Assembly: GCF_000150275.1 (NCBI RefSeq)
Contig: NW_002060958.1
Span: 1,134,088 to 1,198,087 of the forward strand
From: Trichoplax adhaerens
Taxonomy: Eukaryota > Placozoa > Uniplacotomia > Trichoplacea > Trichoplacidae
Direction of reading: 5' to 3'
DNA length: 64,000 nt
The translations under genes and the position numbers were made by a program. Each line of letters starts with the position of its first letter. Position 1 is the stretch's first letter. This document shows, piece by piece, positions 49,364 through 63,400 of this stretch. Under the pieces are notes generated by a model. The model was not told where the DNA came from. It worked only from the letters and a program-made list of their open reading frames with translations, and ran no database searches.

Positions 49364-50993
49364 AATCTTAATCAAGTTTCTTTGACTGTAAAATTAAAAT
49401 TATATTTGATTGAAAAGCTTTCCACGTTCACTTGATCCTCATATTGATGAGCTATATCATATTGAGACTAACTGTATTTCACAAATAAGATCAGACTTTT
49501 AGAATTAATTAGAAAAACTGGAGTAATGTAATAATCCTTCAGCCCCCATATTTAATCCGTATATAATCTCCTAGTCGTATTGATATATAAAAAATGAATC
49601 CTCTTCTATGCTAACTTACGCCATTAGATAGCCTAAAAGTGGAAATTGGTTCTTCTAGCTTATAGCATTCGCCAGTTGTTGTATAATGTTAGCTGCAGTG
49701 ATTCTCTCAGGATAATTACAGATATACTTTCTTTTTATCAATTTGACATTATGTTAATGAATATCCAAATTCACTTATGCTCATAAAAGTGCTAAAATAT
49801 GCTAAAAATACATGACCTTTAGCCCTTTATTATTATTATACCCAAAATCTTGAAATAGAGGATGGCATGGAAGAACTATAACCACTGTTTATTGTTGTTG
49901 TCTGGATTATTCGGCTATAATTATTTATGAATTCAATAAGTTTCTTTGTATCTGTAAAGTAATCATTTTAATTTACCCTACATATATTTCTAGTCAGACA
50001 AAGTCGAGTCTATTTGTCTTTACTTCCAATTCTAATTAAAATAGATTTCAAAATAGAACCCGATGAAGCAGACTTGAATTCGCTTCTAGTGAAATAATTC
50101 TCTATAGGACAATAAATAATTTTCAGCCTATGTGAATTAACGAATATCTTGAATCAATATTACCTATTTTATCATGTTTAATCCAGAGTCTAGTCCATTT
50201 TATTTTTTCCTAATCTGTTTGTATTACGTAATGCATTCGATCTGATATTAACTATAACTTAACTGAGCTAAACATAAGTTTCTTGATCTTCAAATTACAA
50301 TCCTACGCGTAATCACTTATGTCTATGGCTATTCAATGATTTCTTTATTACATATTGTTTATCCATAGAATTTAAATTAGATATAGTCTAGTCCATTCTA
50401 TCCTGATTTTAATTTGAATTCAAATTATTCGATAGTGCGTATTAATTTCATCTCTACAATTGTTTACGGAATAAGGTAGCTGATATTAGAAAAGTAAATA
50501 AATCAAGGTTGATTGTACAGAAGCAAGTAACATCGTCATGTAATGTAAACCTTATAAAGTCATTTTAAGCTTAAGGCAGAAGTAATTATGAGGACTTTTT
50601 TATTTTTCATAATGATTATAAAAGGAAATAACAGATTTGCTTATGGAAGCACGATCAACTTAATTTATTCATAATTAATCGAATGACGTTAAATTAATAA
50701 ATTAGATATAAAATTTCAAAGGCAAGAAGATCATATTTATTGCCTAGACAATAGGCTTGAAAATAGGCTTTTAAATTCCAAAATATTGCCTTCTAAGATT
50801 GAAATCTACTCGCGTCGTTATCAGCATGATTTCTAAATTAAATCTTTTAATGGTAGGAGCATTGATCTTGCATATACTGCTGTGGCTATAATTATTGGCG
50901 TGATCACAAATCTATAAACTGTATGTATTACAATAGTAATAAGGTGTTACAAATAAAAATTTGTAACTTAAAAAGTAGAACTGTTAATTATAG

Positions 50994-51142
50994 AAGTAAC
51001 ACTACCCGCTTGCTATTAGGTTGGTCCTACTTGGCATTTGACAACAACACGGCTCTAAATCCTGATGATAGAAGGTCTTTGGGAGCTACAGTAACATCAT
51101 TAGTCTCTTTAGACAAACTGAACCCAAACTTTATTGAAAAAG
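50994..51142 (+). CDS. possible isolated + strand exon, unknown protein
   Basis: A 149-bp open segment is bounded by an acceptor (TTATAG) and a donor (GTAATC). It encodes residues including LLLGWSYLAFDNN, DDRRSLGATVTSL and DKLNPNFIEKG. It is less AT-rich than its flanks, which supports coding. I do not recognise the family and could not find matching exons on either side. It may be a relic of a gene lost between the two receptors, or part of a small gene with the candidates near 52301-52703. Confidence 0.3.
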
Positions 51143-52300
51143 GTAATCAACTTATAGTAAATCTATGTAAACATTATTAATGCGTTTATTGACATAATTT
51201 TGTAACTATGCACTTACCTATTAAAAGAACAGATAACGTCATAGATAATGTTATGTTATCTGACGTAAATAAGATAACTTTTTTGTCAGAAAAATCACCT
51301 CGTAACATAAGGAAATCTATTATAAGTCTTTGTAAATTTTAGATACTTTACTGTGATAGTGTCTTATCATTAATCTAGTAAGATTTTGATTACCTATTTA
51401 ACGTTATTTCAGTGTATTCGTAAATCAGTTTTTACGAATAGATTCTTGCGTAATCTTACCACTGAAGTCGCAATTATGATCTATTTTAGGGTTGTTTTGT
51501 ATCCCGTAAGTTAAATGTCTAATATCCTCGACATCTATTCTAATGTATTACTCATTTGAATCCTTAATAATACGTCATAAAAAAATAAGAAAATTTGACT
51601 TTATCTAATTAAAAATATTATCAGAAAACAGAATAAAAATGTTTAATGAAAAATCCAGAAAGCAAATCGCCTTTCAATTCTTCAATAGGAATGCCATGAA
51701 CTGTTTACTGTTAGAATTGTTGCTCTTATTTTTTCCTTTTTAAATTCTCCAACGAAAATTCCATTACTGCTTACCGCTCAAAATTAATGCTCTCATATTT
51801 CCTTTAGTTTCAACTAGCCATGATATCAGTAACAAGTCAGTCCAATAATTTTGTATCCTTAAGGTAACTTTAGCACGGTCGTTACAAGTTCATTGAAGGC
51901 TTCTCTCAGTAAGTACTTCCTAATCCTATATTTCAGTATGATAAATACAAAACACAATAGGAGACGGGGAAATTCCGCACCTGGAAATCGTGCCATATAG
52001 TATACCGTAGCTAGACTAGATTGTACGTAGTTTGAGACTATAGATGTATCTATAACTGGATATTTTGGCGAAATAAAGTAATGAGTAGTTGCAGATTGAA
52101 GCCTTGACTCTAAGTTTGATCTTACTATAAATTAGGCATTGTCCTACAGTTAAGGTGGTCGAATGGAATTCATCTAGATTAATATTTTAAGATGCTAATA
52201 TCGATAGAGCGATATGTAGTAATGAAGAAATTACCCTCTCACTCATATTGTGCTAGTCTACTGAGACTGATCTTAGTCTGTAGCTGGCTGAAACCGATAG

Positions 52301-52703
52301 TATTTCACCAGCATGATTCATGATATATCTTCGGCAACTCGAACAGATGCAGTATGGAATTTGAGGCCTAATTGTAAGTATCTAATTTTGATAGAAATTT
52401 AAACCTAAATTTATTAACGTGTATCGCTTTCAGCTCTTTCGATCGGTATATGTAGTAAAAAAGTTAAACATGAAACATTGGCTATTTGTTGCAGGTTTTT
52501 TATTAAAGTTTATAAGTGTGTTGAAATTAGCTTTAGGAATAGAAAGAAAAGAGAACAGGAGAGCATGTAAATTGGAGTATTGTTTTTATATGCGCTTAAT
52601 CAATTTACCGATGCTCATTCAATGGCGAGCTAAAGGTGTATCAGTGGATTGGCTATTTTCTCTATTTACTAAGCAAGAAAGGGAAAAATTGAGAGCAAAC
52701 TAA
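52301..52703 (+). CDS. possible + strand exons of an unrecognised small gene
   Basis: A 73-bp open segment (52301-52373) with acceptor GATAG and an ideal donor GTAAGT encodes MIHDISSATRTDAVWNLRP. It is followed by an acceptor TTTCAG at 52433 and an open frame ending at 52703 with the C-terminus VDWLFSLFTKQEREKLRAN. Joining the two in phase does not lead into that frame, so the model is incomplete or wrong. No family was recognised. The call rests only on splice-site quality and composition. Confidence 0.22.
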
Positions 52704-53396
52704 CGAAATGACTGGTGGGTTTGCTTGTCTATAGCTATGATATGTAATCTATTTTAATAGAAATTGATACAATATATCAAATCAATAAATTTTATCCTAT
52801 TTTGTATCAATTTATTCATGAATACTGTCTTAGATTAAGTGGCAAAGTTCTTAAAAGCAAACAGAAAAAGGAGATTATGCGTCAGTGAACGGAATATTTC
52901 TTGCCAATGTTAATGCCAAATTTAAAATTGTAACTGTAGCACCTTCAATTTTCTTGCTGCACAAACAAGGGGCATATAACAATAGTGTTAAGAACTTGAT
53001 AAAAATTGATTAACATTTATAAAATTCGTAGTGCATTAAAAATGCAAATTGAAGTGATAAAGCAAATGAAAAGCCATCGTGTCTTTAAATAATATCATTA
53101 TGGTAGGTTTAAAAACAATCATGTTCATAAACTTCGCTGAAACAAGATACTTATAAGAGAATATTACAGCCATGCTTAGCAGTTAAGATTGATCATTTAT
53201 CATAAGCTTATATGCTAACTACGATAATTCAAACGTGAATAAGGTGGATATTATCTGTTCTATTGATTGATTTCACAACAGTAACTACTATTGAATAATT
53301 GTATTCATCATTCATCTTAAGTTTTAGCTTTCATAACTAAAATATAGATTAGTTGTTAATTACTTGTCATAGTCATTGCTAACTCGACAGCAACTA

Positions 53397-54471
53397 CTAT
53401 TTCGTGCTTGAATTAGTCACATCCGAGCGATTAATTTGCGACAATTTTACCGAGGTACTTCTACTACCAGTAGTACTTCGACGACTTCTTCTGCTAAAGG
53501 TTTTTTGTAAAACCTCAATATTGGTGATCGTATATAGAAATGGATTCACGGCAGAGTTGATTGGCAGTGTCAATATGCCGATAAATTGTAAAGCTATAAG
53601 ATCAACCCTACCGGTCTGAATAAATCCTGATAGGTTAATATAATAATACGGCAACCAACAAATTAAATCGGATAACAATATCAATGATAATCGTATCGCA
53701 AGAACTTTGTTGTCATTTGTAGATGATTTTCTTATTCCTTTGCTACTTTTTCGTACTGCTATGAAAATGCATGCATAAAGAACAATCATGATAATCCAGG
53801 CTATCACTGTTATGAGTAAATAGGAAATCATCCAGATCATGTAATATAAATTTTGATAGTTATTTGGCATACACATGCTATTATAGGTGTATAATCGTAA
53901 ATAACCCGGTTGATCAATGCTGAAAATTGTCGGTACTGCAGAGAATGCAATACCTAAACTCCACATAAAGCCCATGACCGTCATTGCCTTTTGCAAGGTT
54001 AATTTCCTGGTGGAAAATGGGTAAACAATGCATATATATCGATCCACACTGATGACAATCATGATTAAAACTGATGTTAAACTAGACATAGCCACAAGGC
54101 CACAAGCAATATAACATACTGGATGAGATAGCCATGATTCGGAATCGGTACCGTACGTAATCGTTGAGTACATAATGTCAGCAATTGCAATGATTAACAG
54201 ATATAATCCCATCAGTAAGTCGGATATGGCTAGATTATTGATTAAACAGATTGGAACTGACTTCTTTTTGCCCTGATTTGTTGCATAATTCTGCAAGAGA
54301 ACAACGATGTTGCCAATCAAAGCTAAACTACCCACAATCCAAATAAAAGCCTGCAGCGAAAAGTGGGCTAATAAGCGTTGGCATGACGATAATATTTCCG
54401 AATTCATGCTTGGAGTGCATGTTTTTACTTTTGCAGGCACCATGCAGCATAAATATTCTCGTCTGCTTAGG
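53397..54471 (-). other. receptor B single 7TM exon
   Basis: It encodes a CCMVPAKVKTC hinge, TM1 with Gly-Asn, TM2 NLAISDLLMGLYLL, TM3 ending VDRYICIVYPF, ECL2 Cys (SMCMPNN), TM6 DLICWLPYY and TM7 LPINSAVNPFLYTITN. The match to RXFP-type receptors is clear. The tail after NPFLY is longer than in receptor A (about 45 residues against 23) and rich in Ser, Thr and Arg. The acceptor ACAG|C at 54471 is forced by an in-frame TAA a few codons upstream. Open frames on the opposite strand here are shadows. Confidence 0.95.
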
Positions 54472-57400
54472 CTGTCGGTTTATATAATGAAATGGCAGTA
54501 ATATAGATTAAATTAAAACACGATCAACTTAAATGGTCTTTACCAAATCCAAATATTAGATATAATATGTAAAACTTAGATAATCTAAGTGGTACAAATT
54601 GCAACGATACAATAGAAAGATGTAGGAATGATATCACACTATTGATATTATTTAAAGCTTTATTCAGCTAAAAAAATCGGAAATGATGATAATAAATCGA
54701 TCTGCTATACATACATTGTATTGAGATTAGGCGGCCCATAAAATGATTGGCTATTAATATAAGCTAAATAATTATCCTGCATCAACCTAAAGAAACGACA
54801 TTACCATATAATTTTTAGAAGGTATAGGGTTAAATTTCACTATTCGCAAACTCGATACTGTTTTATTTCTTTAATAAATCGAAATAAAACTATAATTTTA
54901 CCAAAGTAGAGATTTAAATGTCCGCAAAATTTCTTAAACATTATAAATAGAAACTACTGAATTATTAGAATGGGTTACAGATTTTGAAAAAGGATGCGGT
55001 ACTTACAACGTTTCTAACTTGACCAATCCCTTAAAACATCGTTCACTGATCGATTTAATTCGATTCTTTCTAAGATCACTGCAGTAACAGAATAATTATC
55101 GCAGAATAATTATCACCACAGGTATTCTAATAGAAAATATTTATGACTTATTGAAATTTATTAAATTTATATATCGAATAATCACTCAACTGTATTTATT
55201 AGTGAGTCATTGCTATCAAATAACTATGACACTCTGTCTCTTTATTCTATTCTAATAACGAGGCAAGTTCTATGGATTGCTAGTCTATCATTAATGTCTC
55301 TCTTTGTGAAGAAATTGTTTTTCTAGTTAGTTTATTGTAACTTTCGATGACTACGTTCGCGAATGAATGAATCTAAAAAATTAAAATTGCCTTTATCTAG
55401 AGCAATGAATCAATTGGGAAATAGGTCTTACAGCTTTTTAAGGGCTGAAAAATAGGTTCCAAGATTTTGATCGCATATGCCAGAAATCTTATTACTGGAA
55501 GCGTTTCTAGAGTTCAAAGTTGAATTATAAATAGATTAATAGCTGCTGAATGGTTATAAATGTAGCCCAGAACTATTTTACTTGGAAGAGATTTAGCATT
55601 AGACAATGAGTTTGGAATACACGTAAATACTTAAGCTGGATTTAGCTGTTAGAGCGATGGCATATCGGCATGAACAGAGGATTTTAAATAGTAATTTATA
55701 AGGTAGAGATCTATTAGTTACATCCATTAACATTTAAGAAAGTTCACTTCAGTCACAATTTGAAGCTTTGAGATTCTCTATCGATTATGTTTTATAATTT
55801 TACAGAAATAAAATTCTAGTTCTAATGAGCACAAGAACTATTACTGACATATATACAGCTTGCTTTATCTAATGAATTTATTTCTACATGCTCACAGCTA
55901 TAGTAAAAATCAATAAGCTGTTAAATGTGCTTCTTGATAATCAAAAAACCTTAACTTTTATAATTTAATCCAGTAAAATATCTGTAAATGGCTTAGAAAA
56001 GTACGATAAAATCATAAAATCGATCATTACAAGATCGATCGGAGACTAAATCCAATTCTTGATCATCAGAATAGGTCTAATTTTAATAACGAATTATGAC
56101 AAAATCATCCGTGGATACTTACAAAAACGAGATGTAATCGAATTGAGCCTTATTAAGAAAGGTAAAATTTTGCAATTTGTTTCCGGCAATCTCCCTATAA
56201 AACTCATTATCGTTGATCAATATTATAATAGCATGTAGACTACTATTTTTTCGACAGATACCGTACAGCAACTAGCATAGGAATATTTATGTTTACTGGA
56301 TAAATGAAAGATTAATTCATAAATACCATAACTAGCATCAATTTTTACTACTACATACAGATGCGTTACAGTTTGACCAGAAGTTTTGGCAATGTCGGAG
56401 AAATCAAGATCTTCCAAGTTATTGTTGTTCATGACGCTATCAAAATAATTATAACGAATGCGATGATAAGTTCTATGCTAATGTTTCTAATTTTAACTTT
56501 ACGGCATTGCAATTAGTCCACGAATTTGGTTTAAAATATGTCTGTAATGTAAGTACTATCATCCTATGTATATATATATAACAATATGATCAGGTATCAT
56601 TTTAGCTGCAGCTAAGCCTTTCCATAGTTAAAATAGAAATAGTACACATATTGAAATCATGAATAACATGTTTTAATTACTGCACATGATGATTTTTAGT
56701 GTCGTAATATGAATTAAACAACTGGATTTTAATAATATTGCTAGAAGACTTTGTAACTTCTTATAACTTACACAGTGTTTAAGAATGCAAAGCGCCGGAA
56801 ATTATTCCTAGGAATGGTGGTAATATTTAAGTTGCCTATATTTCTGAAAATTAAATGTAATGAAAGACATAGAGTTAGTAATTTATGCTAGTTATCGCAG
56901 TGCTATTTATGAACGACATTAGAATAATTATAAGCAACATTGATCTTGAATATGGTGATAATGATAGTGATAGTTTGACGTTCTGTTATAGAAGAAAGCA
57001 TATTGATAGTTCGTAAACGTACAAATTGGTTAAGTATTGCTGTACGCTGCTTCCTATCATTTTCATAGCATTTGATATTGTTGCTGGATTGTCACTTATA
57101 TCTCTGTAATAAGCAGTATTATCCTTTAGTTTTTACGTTCTAAATAATCCTTTACGTTTGCTTTTTCGAAGAAAATTTTTAGCTTCATTTCATCTATGAC
57201 GAATAAACAGTCAAGGTTGACTATAAACAGGCTTTAGAATCAAAAACGTTGTGGGGTCTTGACATGGTTTATTATTGAAATGGTATTCCTATGGCTGTAT
57301 TGGGTCAAGCATTATATTTTGTTCTTGTAATTAATAATAATAAAGACTGATTTATCTTTAATCCATTTAATTTCTTCTACAACCTAGATCTTTATGATTT

Positions 57401-60400
57401 AGATTATAATTCTAGAATATTAAATTACTATTATGGCGATAGATAGCATTATGAATGAGGTATAAAGTAAGTATAAAGCTCATATAATCAATACTTAGAT
57501 AGCCTTAACTTCTGCTATGCTTCATAGTCTAATAATATCACCGGAATAAGCAAAGATTAATTTATGAGTAGTAGACTTTAAAGGTTCCGTTAATCAACAT
57601 TTGAATAGCCTAAACTACCGTAATGCTTTATATTCTAATAAATCACCAGTAGCAGTAGAAATTAATTTATAAATAGTAGACTTTTTACTTCATATGATCA
57701 AAATTTGGATAGTTTAAATCACCGCTATGCCTCTGAGCATAATTAGATCACTAGAATGAGCAGAAATTAATTTATAAGTAGCAGATTATTTGAGATTCCA
57801 GATACCAATAAACTAATAATCTGTGTTTTGATGAATTTAAAATGATTGCTATGTCCTTTTAATGTAGGTATTGTTGTTGCTATATTAAGTATAGGCTTAT
57901 ATATGGATTTAATTAATTAATATATATATAATTAATTATATTTATTAATATGAGTCGATGAAGGAAGGTAGCGGGAGCACATGCTTAACCTGAAATTCTT
58001 TTTCTAAATTATAAAATATGACGTTTCCAATATTAAATGATACGTAACTTTTTAGCTGGCCACCTACATTATCGATATGATACGGTAAAAACGTACTGAA
58101 ATGGGAAACTGGCTGTTACATACAGTATAGTATTTAACAGTAACAAGTAACATTGGCATTAGACCATCTGAATATTGCTCGATATATCCGAGTAACTTTG
58201 CCCGTTTTGATGTAAGAGCATATACAAATTATGTTATTATGAAGCCAAAAATTGAGATAATTTTGATCTACTTTGGATAACAACTATACTCTCTTGGCAT
58301 TGACAAATTTATAATTATCTGGATTAGTATTTTCAGGATGCATATGTTAATCGAACTTACAAAACCGCCAAGAAAAAATTGTTGATTTGCTTTGGTAATC
58401 CAGTAATGTTATTTCCTGCTAATTTTCTACAAATAAGAGTAATCATTTGAATAGAAAACTATAAAATAATACCAAAGATGAATGTTTCAATGTGATATAG
58501 AATTAGTCGATTTCAGATTGTGTTCTATTTCTTAAAAATTCTATTTTTAGGTGCGAACATACAGAGAATAAATATTCGTAACTTTGCTAATTACTTCCTC
58601 ATGGATACTGATACCATTGCTTACTAGATTGTTATGATTCAGATTCCTAATATTAAATTACAAGAACAGTTATGTTATAGAAGTAAATGCTTGAGTTGAA
58701 GTAAAAGAATCAATAGAAATATTTGATATGATGCCACAAATTATCTTTTAAGGATAATTAGGCCCAAGTTACTTACAGATCAATGGCAATATTTAAGAAA
58801 TTACGGCAGTTTGAATTAATCTTGGAAATGTTGTTTCTATTCAGCTGTCTATTAATACATCAACATAATAACAGCAGATATGATTTGTAATAAATAGCTA
58901 AAACTTAAATTTTCATCTATGAACATATTTATACTATTGTTAAATAATCTACAAGAAATTAAAAGAAGTCATAGCTGTACTAACAAGTCATAAATTCTGA
59001 ATGGGAATTCTGAACAGGAGAGCTCCCTGATATTATTCATCCCCAGGTTTCTTAATTGAAATATCAAAATTTGTAGTCATTTGTTTGAATATAAAATTTT
59101 GTAATGCATTCTATTAGTTCTGAGGATTCACTTTTCTTCATTCTGAGTGATCAAAGAATATAGATAACATTTCTTACTTACAGCTTATCTAGCATTAAAG
59201 TTTTGGCCATTTTAATTTTTTCTATCTTGTTTCCATAAAGATCCCTAGTAATAAAATCGTAGTGACGCACTGTAGTGTATTTAGAATATACTGTAACTAT
59301 ATTCTACCCTTAAATATAGACATGTTGTATTGCTCTTATATTTAGACAGATCTACAGTCCACTTACTCTACATTCATATATAGACTACTGTATTCAGTTA
59401 TTACGGTACTCGCTGTTTTCTACAATCATCTGCTATTTTGTAACCTGTTATGGTATATGTTTGTCACGGTACGAACTACCGTGAAGAAATAGCTATCTAA
59501 ATTAGGTTAATATAATATAGTGATATTATATTACAACTAGTTACTTACAATAGGAATTACTCTAATTATAAATGTGTTACAGTAAATTTATTGCTGTGCT
59601 GTAATGTGTACTGAAATGATTCTGTGAATGGACATATTGTAGTCTGACTGTGAAAAACTAGTTAGTAGATGTTCTCACCCAAGTATTTTTATAAGATGAC
59701 TTGTGAATGTTAGCTGCTGTAGAAGGGTATATAAACCCGTCAGATAGTTGAATAAAGCAGTTCTCAATTGTATAGTTGTTTTAATGTAGAATCAAAGGCG
59801 TCTAAATTCTTGTAAGTAGGGATACTGAATCCCGGAGACTAGTAATTTAGAGATTTGTTTTACGTTATCCTTGTCACGAAGCTGGTTTGTGACAATGTTG
59901 TATCTAATTCCACAATCCTATTCTCTGCATGTGCTCTATCTTTAAAACTATAAATACCGGCGATTTCTACCTCAGAGTTCGTTAGCCTCTCAGTTAGTCT
60001 TCTAGTTAGTCTCTCACAGTCTAATATTTCTACTCTTTACTCACGACAGCTTGCACGCTGATCTACCGTAACTACCTCACTGTACTTCACATTACTAACC
60101 TACAATAAAGCATAACTTTCATAAACCCTTTGTTGTAATAATTGTAAATGGCGACTAAATCTCAATCCTCTGAGATATCGAACCCTCCATCACACGCACT
60201 GGCTTAGCAACTGCTCAACGTCTCATATCGTTTATATTACAAAATCATACATTTGGAACGATTGAAATTTTATATACCGATGCTTTTAATATTATCCAGT
60301 TATTACAAGTACAAGCGTGTTATATTAGGAAGAATAAATTTGGATTGTGATTGAAAAGAGTTTCCTGTTGAGCGTGGTAGCACTACGATTACAATACTCA

Positions 60401-63400
60401 CAGTACTAGAAGAGTCTTTATATTGCCGAAAGCAAATTCTCCAAGAGACGAAATTTTGTTATTGCGTAAATATCTAAATGTTTAAGGTAGATATAACGTG
60501 TTAATTCGCGATTAGAAAGAAATCATAGAGTACGTTAAATTTTAAACTGCCTGAATCAGGTATACAACTTATATTTGTTCTTTCATATTCCACTATATAA
60601 AAATCAATATGTTTGGCTAAAATTAACTTACAAGTGAGTAAAAGATGGCATTGAAATCTTAAATAATTCACTTGCGCTTTGTAGATAATTGTTATTCAGA
60701 TTCCTTGATGAATTTGATCAATATAATTATTACTAATCAGTAATATTAATGCAATCGTCCTTAATATAAATTAATTCCCCTTTCTATACATTAGTTTTCT
60801 AACAATAGTTTCTCATATACTATGACCGATTAGCAGAATAAGTCTGTCCACTCAGTATACAATCGTTAAGTATTAAATTATGAACTTAAACGTTCAATTA
60901 TAGTCATTTATTTTGTATCTGAGATTTTTTGGGTAGCCAATTCGTAAATTTTGGCATCTATCGTATTTTTTGTCATTCCCATCTTAGAGTAATGCATTAA
61001 TATCTCACAGTGATCTTAGTGTTGGTATTTGATCGAAGCCACCTTTAATTTCTGAAATGAAATTATATTCTAGAGATCTAAAAAATTGAGGAATAAAAAG
61101 TTTGGATTAAAGTAAATCCAGAAATGGGCTACTATTACCATACTTCATCTAGTTGCCTCAACCAATTGCTAAATGTAACTAAACACTTAATTTTTCCATC
61201 TTACAAGACGGTCAGTTTTGTCTTAGCAAAATAGGTATCGGTTAGTTTTGTTATCCTGTTATGGGCCAAGTATCTATACGAAGAATATAGATAGTTATCA
61301 TGCTAATATGGCATTGTATTTAAAGCTGGCTTCCATTGCTGATTGATACTATATATGATACACTGTAGTTGAGTATTAAAATATTTGAGCAATTCAGTAA
61401 GGACTATCGCATAATATTCATTTAACAGAGTAAGCAAATTCTCTTAAAATTATATATATACGCTATGATTGAGGATGAAAACTTATGATAACTACTACAC
61501 AACAATGGTGCCTAGAATGGCTCAATCGGTTTCTCTTCAATGAAATACAAACAAGGCATTGAGTTGTGTTAAATTGGTAAAATCTTCTTTTTGCAAGGTT
61601 TGTATCCTATTCTTGCTCGCAGATCTTAATTTAAAGAAATCATAGTAATTGATATCAAATTGGCTTTGGATTGATAAGGTAAAAGTCATAGCGGAATCTG
61701 CGTTGTTATTAATATTTCCATAAATATCATCTAAGAAATAATTTCTTTTATAGAATATTATATAGCTTAATCTGTTGGTATCTTTTGGCATAAATTAATT
61801 ATTAGATGCTTAAATTCGCTAAGTTTAGCAATTTATTCTTTTACTATGCCTGATACTATGACAGTGCTACTGACTTATTATACTATGTAGCAATTATCTG
61901 TTGGTATCTTTTTCGGATAAAATATTTTACTAAAAATAACTCGTTATAGCTTCAATTCTATTCAGTTGATAGCTCAAAATGGAGAGGTTGTAATAGTTGT
62001 ACTTACAACGTTTTAAGTTTTGATAAAGGCCAGAGAAACTTTAATTCTTGCAATTTATTGGTATCCAGGCGTCTAGAAATTACACAGCATTAGGACAAAT
62101 TTACTTGCTGCATTAATTGCTTTATAAATTCTCCGGTTATTTAGATGAATGATAAATTATTTCAATGGTTGATTTTTAATAGCCAAGCAGCAAGTCAAAA
62201 TATCACAACAAATTGATATACGAAAAAATAGATAATATAACTAGCAAATTTATAACATCAATAGGAATGAAAACAAGAAATATTGGTTAATTACAGAGAT
62301 TCAAGCTGAGAAGTAATTGAAAATGTTTCGGAGCCAATAGTTTGTAGACCATTCCCTGATAAGATTCTGTCGGATCAATTAAATGATATCTTAAGTTTAG
62401 TTGACAATTTTCAATTTTATTTTAAGATGTAAGCGTAAGCTAAAATTTGACCATGATAGTAGGAAATGGTTTAGACTAGTATATTATTAATATTTTTCTG
62501 TTTTAGCATTGTGCGGTCATAGAGTTGACAGCTTACATATTTTGCAGTCGATTTGGATATTGTAATGTTTTTAAAAAGTCTTGATTAATTCTTTCATATC
62601 GATTTCCTGTCAGATCACTTTTATGATAAATACTAGATTAGCTTGTAGATCGCTGACCTGTATAATAGCTTTGTAATTTAATAAATAATCTAAAGTATAT
62701 AATTAAATCCTCCGCTCAAAACAAAAATTCTCACAGTTTAGTTAAAGATTTCAGTTCAGAATAATTGGAACGTTGGATATCATGGAATTTATTGTAAGAT
62801 AAATTCCTGAAATATGACCGCATTAATGATGGAAAAGGTAAAATAAAGTTAGCAACTTAGACATACTGAATTGGATATAAAGAAAATGTTAATTTATGGC
62901 CAATTATTTAACATCAAAGGCGAACCATTAATAATTTCATTTTACAGGATAGCTGCCATTACTCAATAGCGACTGTTGTAGGAATATACTAGTTCCAATA
63001 TTGTCTGCTGAACTCACAGTGTTTTGGAATCGTAAAATTTAAACTCTGGCATTTCCTTCATTGAATTACTGGAAAAATCTCTGATAAAATCATTATCGTT
63101 AGTCACTTGTAATAGATTTAGAGATATTAATGATAATTTATAAAGAATTATGATCATATCCATTCCATTTGATTGAGTATGAATGTTCATTAATTGCTAA
63201 TATCCACAAAATCCTAATCCAAAGGATAACTTTCTAACATTTTTTACATTATTTGCGGCTTAACTTACAAAATGTTGACTACGATACTTCTATTAACAAA
63301 ATTAAACTGCTTAATTTGACTGATTTGAATGTTCGATAATCCCCTAAACATATTTCGTAAAGATAATCGTTAATCTTACTGAATAGATACAAAAACATTT

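Larger units (their letters stand above)
49364..53396. other. spacer between receptor A start and receptor B end
   Basis: It holds the promoter and 5' UTR of receptor A (proximal part) and the 3' UTR of receptor B (distal part). Most of it has no supported feature. A small hairpin (ATTCGTAAA, 6-base loop, TTTACGAAT) lies at 51416-51439. Two weak + strand exon candidates are listed separately. Confidence 0.4.

Noticed and set aside
53404-53619. + strand open frame over the receptor B tail
   Set aside because: It is an antisense shadow of the 7TM exon, which has full family support.
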